The notes under the pieces are model-generated. The model saw only the letters and a program-made list of their open reading frames with translations. It was not told the DNA's origin and ran no database searches. Positions 9,154 to 19,868 of a stretch of DNA of 64,000 nucleotides are shown piece after piece. Both the position numbers and the translations under genes were made by a program. The DNA lies in assembly GCA_009193035.1 (NCBI GenBank), contig SWDT01000044.1, forward strand, positions 62,001-126,000, in the 5' to 3' direction. The DNA comes from Halicephalobus mephisto. Lineage: Eukaryota; Nematoda; Chromadorea; Rhabditida; Panagrolaimidae. Each line of letters starts with the position of its first letter. Positions within the stretch are counted from its first letter, which is position 1.

Positions 9154-12100
9154 ATGGAGAAAGCTGTGGAAGTAATTGGAGATGATGGTGCTATCTCTAA
9201 TCCTAGGAAACGAGCAGCTGATCTAGGTCTTCGGATGGATGATAAAGGTCAATTTAATTCATTTGTAAGTTTTATTATAATTTTTAATATTTTAATTTTA
9301 ATATTTTAAAAGTATTTTTGAATTTAAAAAATTATTTCGAATTTTTGGATTTTTTAAATTTAAAAAAATTTGTGAACTTTTGAGTTTTATGATTTTTAAA
9401 AATCCTAGAATTTAAAATTTTCGAAAATCTCCCGGAATCTAGATAATTTTTGGCTTTTAGAAGTTTTTGAAATTGATAAGATTATTTTTGAGGATTTTAA
9501 TTTTTAGAATTTACTTGAAAAAATGAAATTTTTAGGGGGATACTACTTTTGAAAATAAATTTTAATTTTTAGGATATTTTTGAAATAATGAAATTTTTAG
9601 GGGGATATTACTTTTGAGAATAAATTTTAATTTTTAGAATTTACTTGAAAAAATGAAATTTTAGGGGGATATTACTTTTGAGAATAAATTTTAATTTTTA
9701 GGATATTTTTGAAATAATGAAATTTTTAGGGGGATTATATGCATGCTAAAGTGACGAAATTGCTCGTTCAATGTAATGATTCAAGAGGAAAAGAATCCCA
9801 ATTATTTTCTGGTTTAAGTTTTTATGTTAATGGACAAACGAATCCGTCTGCTCATGAAATTAAAGAAATTGTAACAGCTAATGGTGGGGAATATCATCAT
9901 TATTATCTTCATGGAAGAACTACTTATCAAATTGCGGAAAATTTGGCTAATACGAAAATTGAAAAATTAAGAAAAAATGAATATATTTTGAAACCGAATT
10001 TTATCACAGATTGGTAAAAAATAATTTTTTTTAATAATTAAATTTAAATTTTTTTAGTGTTAAAGAAAATAGAATTTTGCCGATTGAAGAATATTTATTA
10101 ATTAAAAAAAATGATTTTTCGAAAGTAACAGGTTCTGGACAGTTAGTTCAGGAATTTTTTCATCGATCAAGATTTCATTTAATTTCAACAATGGCTTCTG
10201 AATTTAAAAAATTTGTATATGATATGAAATTAAATGAAAAAAATCATGAATTTATATCAAGAAAAAAATTACAACATTTAAAAAATATAAAATATGATGG
10301 ACCACCAATTATATGTCATATTGATATGGATTGTTTTTTTGTTTCTGTGGGTTTGAAGACTAGACCTGATTTGATTGGGAAACCTGTGGCTATTACGCAT
10401 TCTACTGGAAATTCTGGAGGTTATGGGAATTCTAGAAATTCTGGAGGTTATAGAAATTATGGAAATTCTGGGAATTCTGGAGGTTATGGAAATTATGGAG
10501 GTTATGGAAATTGTGGAAATTCTGGAGGTTATGGAAATTCTGGGAATTCTGGAGGTTATGGTGAGATTTCTTCTTGTTCGTATGAAGCAAGAAAGAAAGG
10601 AATACATGCTAGACAGTATGTTAGAGATGCTTTGAAATATTGTCCTGATCTTGTTTGTTTACCGTATCAATTTGATGATTATGTTTCAACTGCAAAACAA
10701 TTATATTCAATTATTGCAAGATATACATTGAAAATTAAAGCAGTAAGTTGTGATGAATTGTATTTTGATATTGGAAGTATATGTAATGAATTGGATATAT
10801 CTGATCCAATGGGAATTATTTCCGTTATTAGAAATGAAATTTTTGAAGAAACAAAATGTAAAGCTTCTGCAGGATTAGGGCCTAATTGGTTGTTGGCCAG
10901 ATTAGCAACGAAAAAAGCAAAACCAAATGGACAATTTTATATAACTAAAGAAAATGCAATTGAAATTATAAAAGATCTTCCAATAAGTGATTTGCCTACT
11001 GTAGGATGGAATTCATGTGAAAATATTCAAGATAAATTTGGCCCAGATGTTAAAAAATGTTCTCAATTGATGAATTACTCATTGGAAGATTTAAGAACGG
11101 TTCTTGGAGTAACAAATGGAGAAAAAGTTTTCAAAGCTCTTAGAGGAAAATGCGAAGATTTGGATTTTAATGAAGTTGTTGATAGAAAATCTGTCAGTGT
11201 TAATGTTAATTTTGGTGTTAGATTGAAAAATGTAAGTTTTTTAAGTTTAATTTTGAAATTTAAAAAAAATTTGGAATTTAGAGAAAAGTTTAATTTCGAA
11301 ATTTAAAAATTAACTTTTGAATTTAAAAAATTTTGAAATTTAGAGAAAGGTTCAATTTTGAAATTATAAAAAAATTTTGGAATTTAGTGAAAAGTTTAAT
11401 TTCGAAATTAAAAAATTAACTTTTGAATTTAAAAAATTCTGGAATTTAGAGAAAAATTTAATTTCGAAATTTAAAAATTAACTTTTGAATTTAAAAAAAT
11501 TTGGAATTTAGAGAAAAGTTTAATTTCGAAATTTAAAAATTAACTTTTGAAATTTAAAAATGTAAGTTTTTTAAATTTAAAAAGTTTACTTTTGGAATTT
11601 TTTAGTTCTAAAGTTTTTAAAAAACTCAAAAATAAAATATACGAATTTGAAAGCTAAATTTAAATTGTTGGATTTAGGAGAAGGATCTGTCGGATTTGTT
11701 ATTTGGTATTAGTCATGAACTTTCGGATAGACTTCGACAGATAGACAAGACTGGGATTCACTTGACGTTGAAGTATTTGATCAGATTGCCGGATGCTCCT
11801 GTGGAACCGGCGAAATATGGAGCTCATGGACCTGTTTATCCTGTTAGAAAAGCGGGGAATTTGTCGAAATCGACATCTGATGAGAATTTGATTCATGGAT
11901 TTTCACTAAAGTTGAGCAAACAATTAAATCCAGTGATTACGGATATTCGAGGAGTTTCGCTGCATATTAACAAGTTAAGTTTCGTCAATGGAAGACCTAA
12001 TGTGAAAAAAAACAACGGTAAATCTCTGTGGGATTACATGAGTGCAAGTGTTAAAACAAAAAAGAAAAATTTAAAAATGAAAGATACTGTAGAAATGGAT

Positions 12101-12925
12101 GAATCGTGGATTGAAGATGATAATTTTAAAAAAAATGAATGTGGAGATGAAATGGACATGAAGATATCTGAAGTAACGACTACAGTAAATCATCGTGAAA
12201 TTCAGACAAGATTACTAGGGAATCTTCCAGAAAAACCGAAAATTAAAGAAATTTCGTCAAATAATTTAGTAGCGATGATGATAGACAACAAAAGGATCAA
12301 CATTGCTGGGATTACGGTAAATTACAGAAAAGGTAAAAGAAAAATGTAAATTTTTAATTTTAAAAATTTTTCAGCGCCTTCTGAAGACGTTTATCGACAA
12401 TTAATGTATCATTTTAAAAGATGTGTAAATTCTTTTAAATTAAAAGATTTAAAAAGAATGTTCCGAATTTTTGAAAGATATATGAATTCTGAAACGGCAG
12501 ACAAAAATTGGAAACCTTTGGTGATGAAATCTAAAAAATATCTAAATTGGTATTGTTTTAATCGTTATGAAAGAAAATTATTCAATTTAGAAGATTTTAC
12601 AGAAGAAGAAAAAAAAGAATTTAAATCGTATTTTAGTGATGATGAAAAAAGAAAAAATAAAAAAGAAAAATCTCCAGAATTATTTGAAGAAATTAAAGAA
12701 ATGAGAAAAAATAAAATGAATTCAGATGGATCAGATGAAGATTGTTTAATTGTTGAATATTCTAAAAAATCAAAATTTGAAAATACGAAAAAATCAAATT
12801 TGAAATTTAAAAAAATTAAAAATTTAGTTAAAAAACAAAAATTAAATCATACTGTAGTCGATATTGAAGATTCAAATTCTGATGACTGTATTATTTTGGA
12901 TTCAGGTCCTATTTTTGTGGAATAA
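9154..12925 (+). CDS. rev-1: DNA repair polymerase REV1
   Basis: Five exons (9154-9264, 9730-10013, 10058-11231, 11678-12332, 12375-12925) give about 924 residues. A BRCT domain comes first (residues about 40-130; GDYMHAKVTKL, LFSGLSFYVNG, EIVTANGGEYHHYYLHGRTT). The Y-family core follows with HIDMDCFFVSVGLKTRPDLI (metal-binding DMD at 221-223), EISSCSYEARKKGIHA, AVSCDELYFDI (DE at about 364-365) and the little-finger segment VEPAKYGAHG. The last exon begins with a helical region resembling the REV1 C-terminal domain (DLKRMFRIFERYMNSE), the docking site for Pol zeta and other Y-family polymerases. REV1 inserts dCMP opposite lesions in translesion synthesis. A Gly/Ser/Tyr/Asn repeat interrupts the core, and the C-terminus has an unusual acidic tail. 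ATG at 9154 is inferred. Confidence 0.93.
9500..9729. repeat. 65-base tandem array carrying the REV1 3' splice site
   Basis: Copies of a 64-65 base unit end in ATTTTTAGGGGGAT; AG dinucleotides fall at 9534-9535, 9599-9600, 9663-9664 and 9728-9729. The last is the phase-correct acceptor for exon 2 of REV1, and the earlier ones are decoys. Confidence 0.85.
10405..10562 (+). repeat. Coding minisatellite in REV1
   Basis: Imperfect repeats of AATTCTGGAGGTTATGG remain in frame and encode units such as GNSGGYGNYG. They lie between the KPVAIT strand and EISSCSYEAR of the polymerase core. Confidence 0.9.
11240..11570. repeat. Tandem repeat in REV1 intron 3
   Basis: About five copies of a unit near 62 bases, with recurring GGAATTTAGAGAAAAGTTTA and AATTTCGAAATTTAAAAATT. 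Confidence 0.85.
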
Positions 12926-13800
12926 TTTTGATTTGTGTATTTTGAATGAAAAATTAAATTTATTTGGAGAAAATTGAAATTAAAAAATTATAATTTTTTA
13001 GGATTTTTGAAATTTCATGTAAAAAAATAAAAAACAGAAGTGTAATAATAATCTTGATCAGCACAATAAGACAGGTGTAATTTATATATCCCCTACAGTA
13101 GACGACTGAAAGTCTAACTCATGTTCTACAGTATCCTTCACTGCTTGGTTTCAGAGTATTGTTTGTTTTTTATCCAGTTTCCTATCCCAACATTTGCATA
13201 GAAAATTTCGACACTGAAGAGTCGAGAATATCATTCATGTTCTACAGTACCCTACGCTCCCTGGTATTCAGGCTATCGCTTTAGGTTCTCTTTTTAGTTC
13301 ACTTTTTTGTCCTAATAGTAATCTAATAATATATAAAATTATATTAATTAAAAACCAGCTGTTAAGACAGAAAACAAAAGCATAGTATTAATCTTTACTA
13401 GAACGATAAGATACAATTTATTTCTTGTCACACTAAACAACCGAGAGCATCATGCATGCCCTACAGTACCCCGCGTTCCCTGATATTCAGGCTATCGCTT
13501 TAGGTCCTTTTTTTCTGGTCTAGTTTTCTGTTCCAACATTTACATAGATTTCCACACAACTGCAACCGAGAGTGTCATGCATGCCCTACAGTACCCCGCG
13601 CTCCCTGATATTCAGGCTATCGCTTTAGGTCCTTTTTTTCTGGTCTAGTTTTCTGTTTCAACTGCATCTGAATTTCGGTCATTAACTTTAATAATAACTC
13701 TGAACTTAATTATTCAAATTTTTATTTTTTAAATTTTTTCGTTATTCATCAAATATCCAAACTCATAAATATTAACAATTTTAGAAAAATTATTGAAATT
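12926..13800. other. Convergent intergenic region, REV1 / POGLUT, with nested repeats
   Basis: No gene is seen in these 875 bases. Most of the space (about 13030-13670) is a mixed direct repeat whose best unit contains CTACAGTACCCCGCG and GGCTATCGCTTTAGGTCC, with copies near 13110, 13226, 13450 and 13577. An A-B-B, A-B-B higher-order layout is visible. Confidence 0.7.
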
Positions 13801-16800
13801 TTAAAGCTCTGATTTATTTTTGTAATTTTCACAATTACAATGATTTTCGTTTTTGGAGATCCTGATTTCTTCCATAGGGGTGGTTTTGAAGTTAACAGGA
13901 GATCTGAATCTGGAGGAATATTCTAGAAGAAACTTGACATGATAACAGAAGATATTCAAAGGTTGAAGATGGTTTATTGTAAAATCTCTTCCATTTTTGG
14001 CTATTTTTAGAAGTTTTTGATCGTTTTCTGATTTTAGATTTTCGAGAATTTCCACAAAATTCGTATTATTGAAAGAAATATAATGAATGCCAGGTTTCAG
14101 AAGACCGTAAAAATGCTCTTGATACGGTGATTCTTGTTTGACGATGACGCTGTTTCCGGCCAACAGAAATGGAAATCTGTAAGCCGCTACTGTTCCATCG
14201 ATGTTTAAGACAAATTTATACTGAAAAAAATTATTTTACATTCATTATGGAAAAATTTCCACTAAAATCTTAAATTTCTTTGATTTTACAAATTTATTTA
14301 TTATTGTTGACTTTCCAAAAAATTCAATTACACAAAAAAGAATACATCAAAACGGCTCTAATGTGTTAGATACATTGTATTTAATGAACCGGTAGATTAT
14401 TTACAGTACACCGATGTCAACTTAACGTATCAGTACATCAGAATTATTTTTATATACCGGTAGATTACTTACAGTACACCGATGTCAACTTAATGTACCA
14501 GTACATCAGAACTATTTTAATATACCGGTAGATTACTTACAGTACACCGATGTCAACTTAACGTATCAGTACATCAGAATTATTTTAATATACTGGTACA
14601 TTACTTACAGTACACTAATGTCAACTTAATGTACCAGTACATTAGAACTATTTTAATATACTAGAACATTACTTACAGTACATCGATGTCAACTTAATGT
14701 ACCAGTACATCAGAACTATTTTTATATACCGGTAGATTACTTACAGTATATCGATGTCAATATTATCGGTACATTGAATACAATATATCCAATACATCAG
14801 AGCCGTTTTAATATGTTGATACATTATATATCGTGTACCCGTTTTTGTGTGTAACTATGTAAAGATGATTAACTTTCTAGAATCCTTACATACAAAAGAG
14901 TACATTAAAATGACTGATGTATCGGATACATTAAATTGAGCACAATGCACCAATACATTGGATATATGTATCGCTGCACTAAATACAATGTATTTGATAC
15001 ATCGGAAGCCGTTTTAATGTATTTATGAATTGTATACTATGTGCCTATTTTCTGTAAGTCTTGGATCGGACACCATAGATTTAAGTGTAAGCCCCGCAGC
15101 GTTGGTCCCGAAAGGAAATACCCTGAGGACCGACGAAAGGAGTACGGTTGTGTGTTGGTGAAAATTTAAAAAGATTGTGGAATATTTTGTAAAAGTTGTT
15201 TTATATCTCGTGCCTCTGGCTTTATGAGTTATTTTTATATATCTCATCTATCTGCGGATCAGGGACCCCTAGGCACGATCCAACAGTAAGGGTTCTTGCT
15301 GGTTCGAAATCTCTTTAATTTTTTTTCTCTTATCCCTTTGATCTCAATTTTGGAAAAAAAATCGAATACGGTAGAAATTTACAATCTTCATAGAAATCGG
15401 AAAAAACCTCCTGGGACTACGGTAGAAGGCAAACTAACCTTGAAGAAGTCCGAAAATCCGACTTGTTCGATTGGTCGTGGATTGTCTTGATCGTGGAAGA
15501 AAAAGTACTTTGTGATTCCTCCGTCAATGAGATCTGGTCTCTTTATGGCCAGTTTTGCCGCTTCTATCCTTAACTGATGAGAATCCCGACCTCTGAAGAC
15601 CGCTTTGTTCAGCTTCTTCTCGAAAGGAACATCCACCTGAGACCGGACGTTCTGGATATCTTGCATAACTTGATCCATTGATTTTAATGTCTGAAATTTT
15701 ATAAAATTAAAATTTTAAATATCTTCCAAAATTTCGAAATTTTCAAAAATTTTGATTTTTTTGAAATAATTTTATAAAAATTATTAATTTTAATTTTTTT
15801 ACAGTAATGAAACCCACGGAATCCGTCATTTCGTAAGTAGGGAGGATTATGTCTAAGGATTTGTCAGATCCGCACCAGCTGACGATCGCTGCGGGATTTT
15901 TTTCGTCGAATTCTAGAGGCCAATCTCCGAGATTCTGGATGAATTCGATTTCTGGAAGTTTCATTTTCGTCGAAAGCGAATTCAAAATGTCCTTTGTAAA
16001 CATCGAAAATCCGGTGTATTTTCCATAACAATGTTCGAAAATTTTATTTTTCGGACCAATTTTAAATCTGCAAAGAGCGGCAGATCTGGCCTGGCTCGGA
16101 TGACCCCAGTTAACTTCGATTTTTGACAAAGTTTGTTCGAAATCGATAATTGGAAAATTTTCGAATTTTTTTAACAATTCAAAGTAGGTACTGTCATCAG
16201 AAGGACAGTACTTCTGGAACCATTCTGAAGTCGAAGGCAAGCTTCCGAAGTCATCGCAGGAGCAGTCTTCAGATTTCAGAAGTTTTTTATCTTCTAAATT
16301 TTAATTTTTTTAAAATTTATTTTTACTTTTCTACCGTAATTTTTAGAATTTCTCAATAATTTAAAAAATTAAATTTTTTTTAATAAAATTATTTTAAAAA
16401 TTTATTTTTACCGTAATTTTCGGAATTTTTCAATAATTTTAAAAATTTTAATTTTTTGTTAATTTTAAAATTTTTCATAATTTATTTTTATTTTTTAATA
16501 AAACTTTTACTTTAATTTTTAAAAGTTATTTTTTTTAATTTACTTAAAAAATAAATTTTTTGAAATTTATTTAAAAAATTTTTAAACTTACTTATTTCAA
16601 TCGGAGAATTACAAAGATGTCTGCCGTCTACTGTAGAAGTTATTTCAATATTTAAATTTTCGCAGGATTTCAAAATTCGAAATCGAAAAATATAAATTTC
16701 GTCGAAATTTAATAATTCTTTTTTAATCCTAAATTACTGTATTTTCATCAATAAAAAAACCAAAAACACACCTACAGTATCCGTCGTGTTTCAAAACGAT

Positions 16801-17031
16801 TTTAATTAAATTTTTTTTTTCGAAATTTTTTAAATTTTTTTTTTCGAAATTTTTTAAATTTTTTTTTTCGAAATTTTTTAAATTTTTACCGTTTTCGTTT
16901 GGAAACCGAATGAACAGGTACCTCACCGGCAGCGGGGTACCTACAGTATTGTGGAAACATATTTCGTCGGAAATTAATAAAGAAATTGTTTCTTTAAAAT
17001 TAAACAAAAATAAAAACAGAAAAATTTTCAT
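13801..17031 (-). CDS. ER protein O-glucosyltransferase, POGLUT2/3 (KDELC) family
   Basis: Five minus-strand exons fit phase exactly: 17031-16772, 16728-16592, 16293-15803, 15690-15439, 14220-13801 (519 residues; human POGLUT2 about 502). A hydrophobic signal peptide (MKIFLFLFLF) leads into a filamin-type domain (TPLPVRYLFIRFPNENG, IYIFRFRILKS, GRHLCNSPIEI). The CAP10 glycosyltransferase domain follows: NLGDWPLEF, IVSWCGSDKSLDIILPTYEM, AVFRGRDSHQLRIE, LNIDGTVAAYRFPFLLAGNS, VIVKQESPYQEHFYG, with FRGRDS where human has WRGRDS. The protein ends in KSEL, an ER-retention-like variant of KDEL. The family glucosylates serines of EGF repeats in the ER. The region encoded at 16811-16882 is a perfect 24-base repeat, and the 1.2-kb last intron is repeat-filled. 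Confidence 0.92.
14345..14860. repeat. 68-base tandem array in POGLUT last intron
   Basis: Six copies with a period of 67-69 bases are marked by GATGTCAACTTA at 14413, 14481, 14549, 14618, 14685 and 14753 (some copies vary at one or two bases). Units also carry ACCGGTAGATTACTTACAGT and CAGTACATCAGAA. Diverged copies continue to about 15020. Confidence 0.92.
15040..15310. other. GC-richer islands inside POGLUT last intron
   Basis: Two short non-AT-rich blocks (about 15055-15160 and 15250-15310) sit in the intron. The first has a potential stem CGTTGGTCC / GGACCGACG (one G:T pair). The second ends in GGTTCGAAATC, which resembles a tRNA T-arm, but no full cloverleaf was found. Confidence 0.4.
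16811..16882 (-). repeat. Perfect 24-base coding triplication in POGLUT filamin domain
   Basis: Three consecutive identical 24-base units (16811-16834, 16835-16858, 16859-16882) encode NLKNFEKK three times on the minus strand. No acceptor AG is available to splice them out, so they appear to be translated. Confidence 0.85.
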
Positions 17032-17590
17032 TCAGAAATCGCGGCCTTGGACTGGTCAATTGACCAAATTTTCCACTATCAAACGCGTCCGACAACTCGC
17101 TGTCTTGGGAACTGACAAACTAGAAAACAGGTCGTCAAAAGTCAAATTATTATAAAATGCATAAATGAGTCTTGTTACAAAGCCATCTCAACGCGAATTT
17201 CCAGAATTTTTAACTACTTTTAAAATTAAAAAAATAAAATTTAAAAAAAAATAAATTTAAAAAAAAAATAAAATTTTAAAAAAATTCAAATTTAAAAAAA
17301 AAATAAAATTTTTAAAAAATTTAAAATAAAAAAAGATAAAATTTTTAAAAAATTTAAATTTAAAAAAAAATTAAATTTTAATTTTAAAAAATAGAAATTT
17401 ATAAAATTTAAAATCAATAAAAAATTAATTTTAAATGATTTACTAAATTTAATATTTTTTTTTTATTTTTTTCGAAAAAAATTCAAAAATAACTTTATTC
17501 AAGTCTCCAGATTATGAAAATTTCAACCACAAATCAATTTTATAACAATTCAAAAAAATAATGTAATTCCCGTATAAAAATCAACGAAAA
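17032..17590. other. Spacer between KLHDC2 and POGLUT, low complexity
   Basis: From 17160 to 17500 this is almost pure A/T homopolymer runs. The part next to POGLUT (17032-17160) is of normal composition and probably holds its promoter or leader. Both flanking genes are on the minus strand, 559 bases apart. Confidence 0.55.
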
Positions 17591-19420
17591 TTAGGATTCG
17601 CAGATATTCATCGCGTTGAACAGTACCTGCAGATTCGCCTTGGGGACCGACCTCGGGATATCTACATTTCTCGGTTTCGTAATACCTTCATTTTTAAATA
17701 TTTCTGTTTTAAATTTGATTATCATTTTAAGCAGCCAAAATTGAGCTTTTATCAAATAAGGCATCATCACGCTGAGTTCGCAGAGGCCCTGGACGTCCTT
17801 TTCCGCGCCTTGAAGGACTAATCTCGTCAAGCTCATCTGAGTCAGCGATTTCGGAGAAACTTGGACGATATCCATGTCCGATGTACACGGAGTATGGGTG
17901 TTCGGGGCCTCTTGCATGCCTCCATAAGAAATGAACGCGTTTTTTATGAATACTGTAGAATGCCAAAGACGCCGGATAGGCATCTCCTTTGCGTCCATCA
18001 TCATGGGCTTACAGACTGCTGTATTTCGGTCAAGTTCCAACTTCAACCTATCCGAAAGAGGAACCGAATCCGCACTTAATCCACCGTAAAGAAGCAAGTA
18101 TTTCCCTTCAGGGTTGTAAGTCAGACTCGCCCAGGACCTCCCCACAGGCGGCGTCACGGTCTCGAATTCAACCATAGTCCACATGAAAGTCTTCAAGTCC
18201 AGTCTGTAGAGGTCGTTCAGACGTACATGGGCATGTCTTCCTCCAAACAAATAAGTACAATTTTCCTCGTCAATGCAAGCAGTGGCGGCGGCTGCCCTGT
18301 GACTCGGGATTTGTCCTGATTGTTCAATTATCCTCCATTTTTGCCAGTCATAGCACAATAACTGATTATTCCAAGAGTAATTGCCTTGATCGTCATCTTC
18401 GAAAAAGTCACTTCCTCTTCCTAGGAATTTTATATCCCCTGTTACGTACCTCAATGAAGGTCCATATCCTCCGAAATAAAACAATCCTTCTTTTGTCACA
18501 AAACCACATGCTTTGTCCCTCGGAGTCGGACAAGGCTCCGATTTGTTTTTGTGCAATTCCCAACGACCGGTGATCAGCGACAATTTATAAAGTTCGTTAC
18601 TCGACGATCCTACCCTTATTCCGTGTTCTAAATTTCCTCAATTAAAAAACAAAACAATCCGAAACCAACCGTTTCTCGTAACATTGCCTCCGAAGATGTA
18701 CAGATCGTCTCCATATATCAAGCCACAGGAAGCCGTTGCTTGAAGCGGACATTCTCCTTCCGAAACTTTGTATTTGATCCAGACACCAGTTTTTCCAGCA
18801 AGATCATATGGGTAAATATAGATATAATCTGCTGGGCGGAAGAATTGGGTGTCGATGTTATAATACTAAAACAGCAAGTTTTTATATAAAAATAAACAAT
18901 TTCTCATATACGAAGCAGTTTTTCAAAAACAAAGTAACCAATCCCTATTATACACAGTGGATGGTTTTTATATATGAAAAATAACAATTCATATATGAAA
19001 AAAGTGATTTTTATATATGAAAAATAACAATTCATATATGAAAAAATTGATTTTTATATATGAAAAGTTACTTTTATATATGAAAAAAGTGATTTTTATA
19101 TATGAAAAGTGACAATTTATATATGAAAAAAGTGATTTTTATATATGAAAAGTGACAATTCATATATGAAATGTGAAATAGTTCCTTGTAAATGGAGCAG
19201 AGGTTTTTTCGTATATGAAGTAGGTAGTTTTCCGTAGATGGAATGGTGGTTTTTCATGTAGGAGAAAGACTTAAAAACTCACGTATCCACCCCAGACGAT
19301 CATGGTGTTCCTGTACTCCACGGCGACATGACCGGCAACTGGAGGAAGCTCGGATCCGTCGACGAGCTGGATGTCTTCTTTGAAATCAGCATCAAAACCG
19401 GGTTCTAATAACGAATTCAT
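17591..19420 (-). CDS. Kelch-repeat protein, KLHDC2 type
   Basis: Three exons (19420-19283, 18865-18670, 18627-17591) give 456 residues. Kelch blades are visible as repeated GG plus W/Y motifs: GHVAVEYRNTMIVWGGY, LIYGDDLYIFGGNV, KEGLFYFGGYGPSL, NCTYLFGGRHAHVRLNDLY, GRSWASLTYNPEGKYLLLYG, RLWHSTVFIKNAFISYGG. SDFFEDDDQGNYSWNN and VSPKSLTQMSLTRLVLQ match the KLHDC2 pattern well. KLHDC2 is the substrate receptor of a CUL2 ubiquitin ligase that binds C-terminal diglycine degrons. Its substrate residues were not checked here. ATG 19420 is preferred because a splice-like TTTTTAGAG lies just upstream; an in-frame ATG lies 48 bases further. Divergent to CHORDC1 by 448 bases. Confidence 0.85.
18900..19185. 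repeat. TATATGAAA tandem array in KLHDC2 intron 1
   Basis: About eight alternating copies of TTCATATATGAAAA and TTTTTATATATGAAAAGTGA; the former contains the 12-base palindrome TTCATATATGAA. Confidence 0.9.
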
Positions 19421-19868
19421 TTTTGTCCTGTTACCGTTCTCTAAAAAGAAAAGTAAAATCAAAGTCACATGACGTGACTAAATCAATTTCCCACGTCCAA
19501 ACAGTTTGTTTACAGGAAATTCGACCAAAAATTGTAACTTTAAAAAGTAAAAAAACAACACTCACTTTAGCATTCCCATTGGTCAATGACGAAATGACCA
19601 GTAAAATTAGGAAAAACAGTCAAAATAGCGTATCAGGTGTTTTATCGGTGACGAAAGATGCCATTCAATCAACAGCTGACTAATCTGTCTGTTGTGAAAT
19701 CAGTAAACATGGTTCTCGCCACGAAAGAAGCCCGACATTCTCCTTTGCCTTGAGAGCGAGCAGATTTTTCGCGAACTTTCTCTCCCTTTTGTTTCCCTCA
19801 TTTCCCGTCGTCTTTCGTCTCATTTTCCGTTGCTCTTCGACATCTGGGTTCTAAGCCCTTGATATACT
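19421..19868. promoter_or_regulatory. Divergent promoter region, KLHDC2 / CHORDC1
   Basis: These 448 bases lie between divergent starts. The CHORDC1-proximal part (19760-19850) is pyrimidine-rich with repeated CTTTC/CTTTCGTC runs. No further motif is assigned. Confidence 0.5.

Noticed and set aside
10278..10607. Ile/Ser/Arg-rich minus-strand ORF in REV1
   Set aside because: Antisense of the coding minisatellite.
15250..15320. Possible tRNA with a GGTTCGAAATC T-arm
   Set aside because: No matching acceptor stem, D-arm or anticodon arm could be placed in the expected 75 bases.
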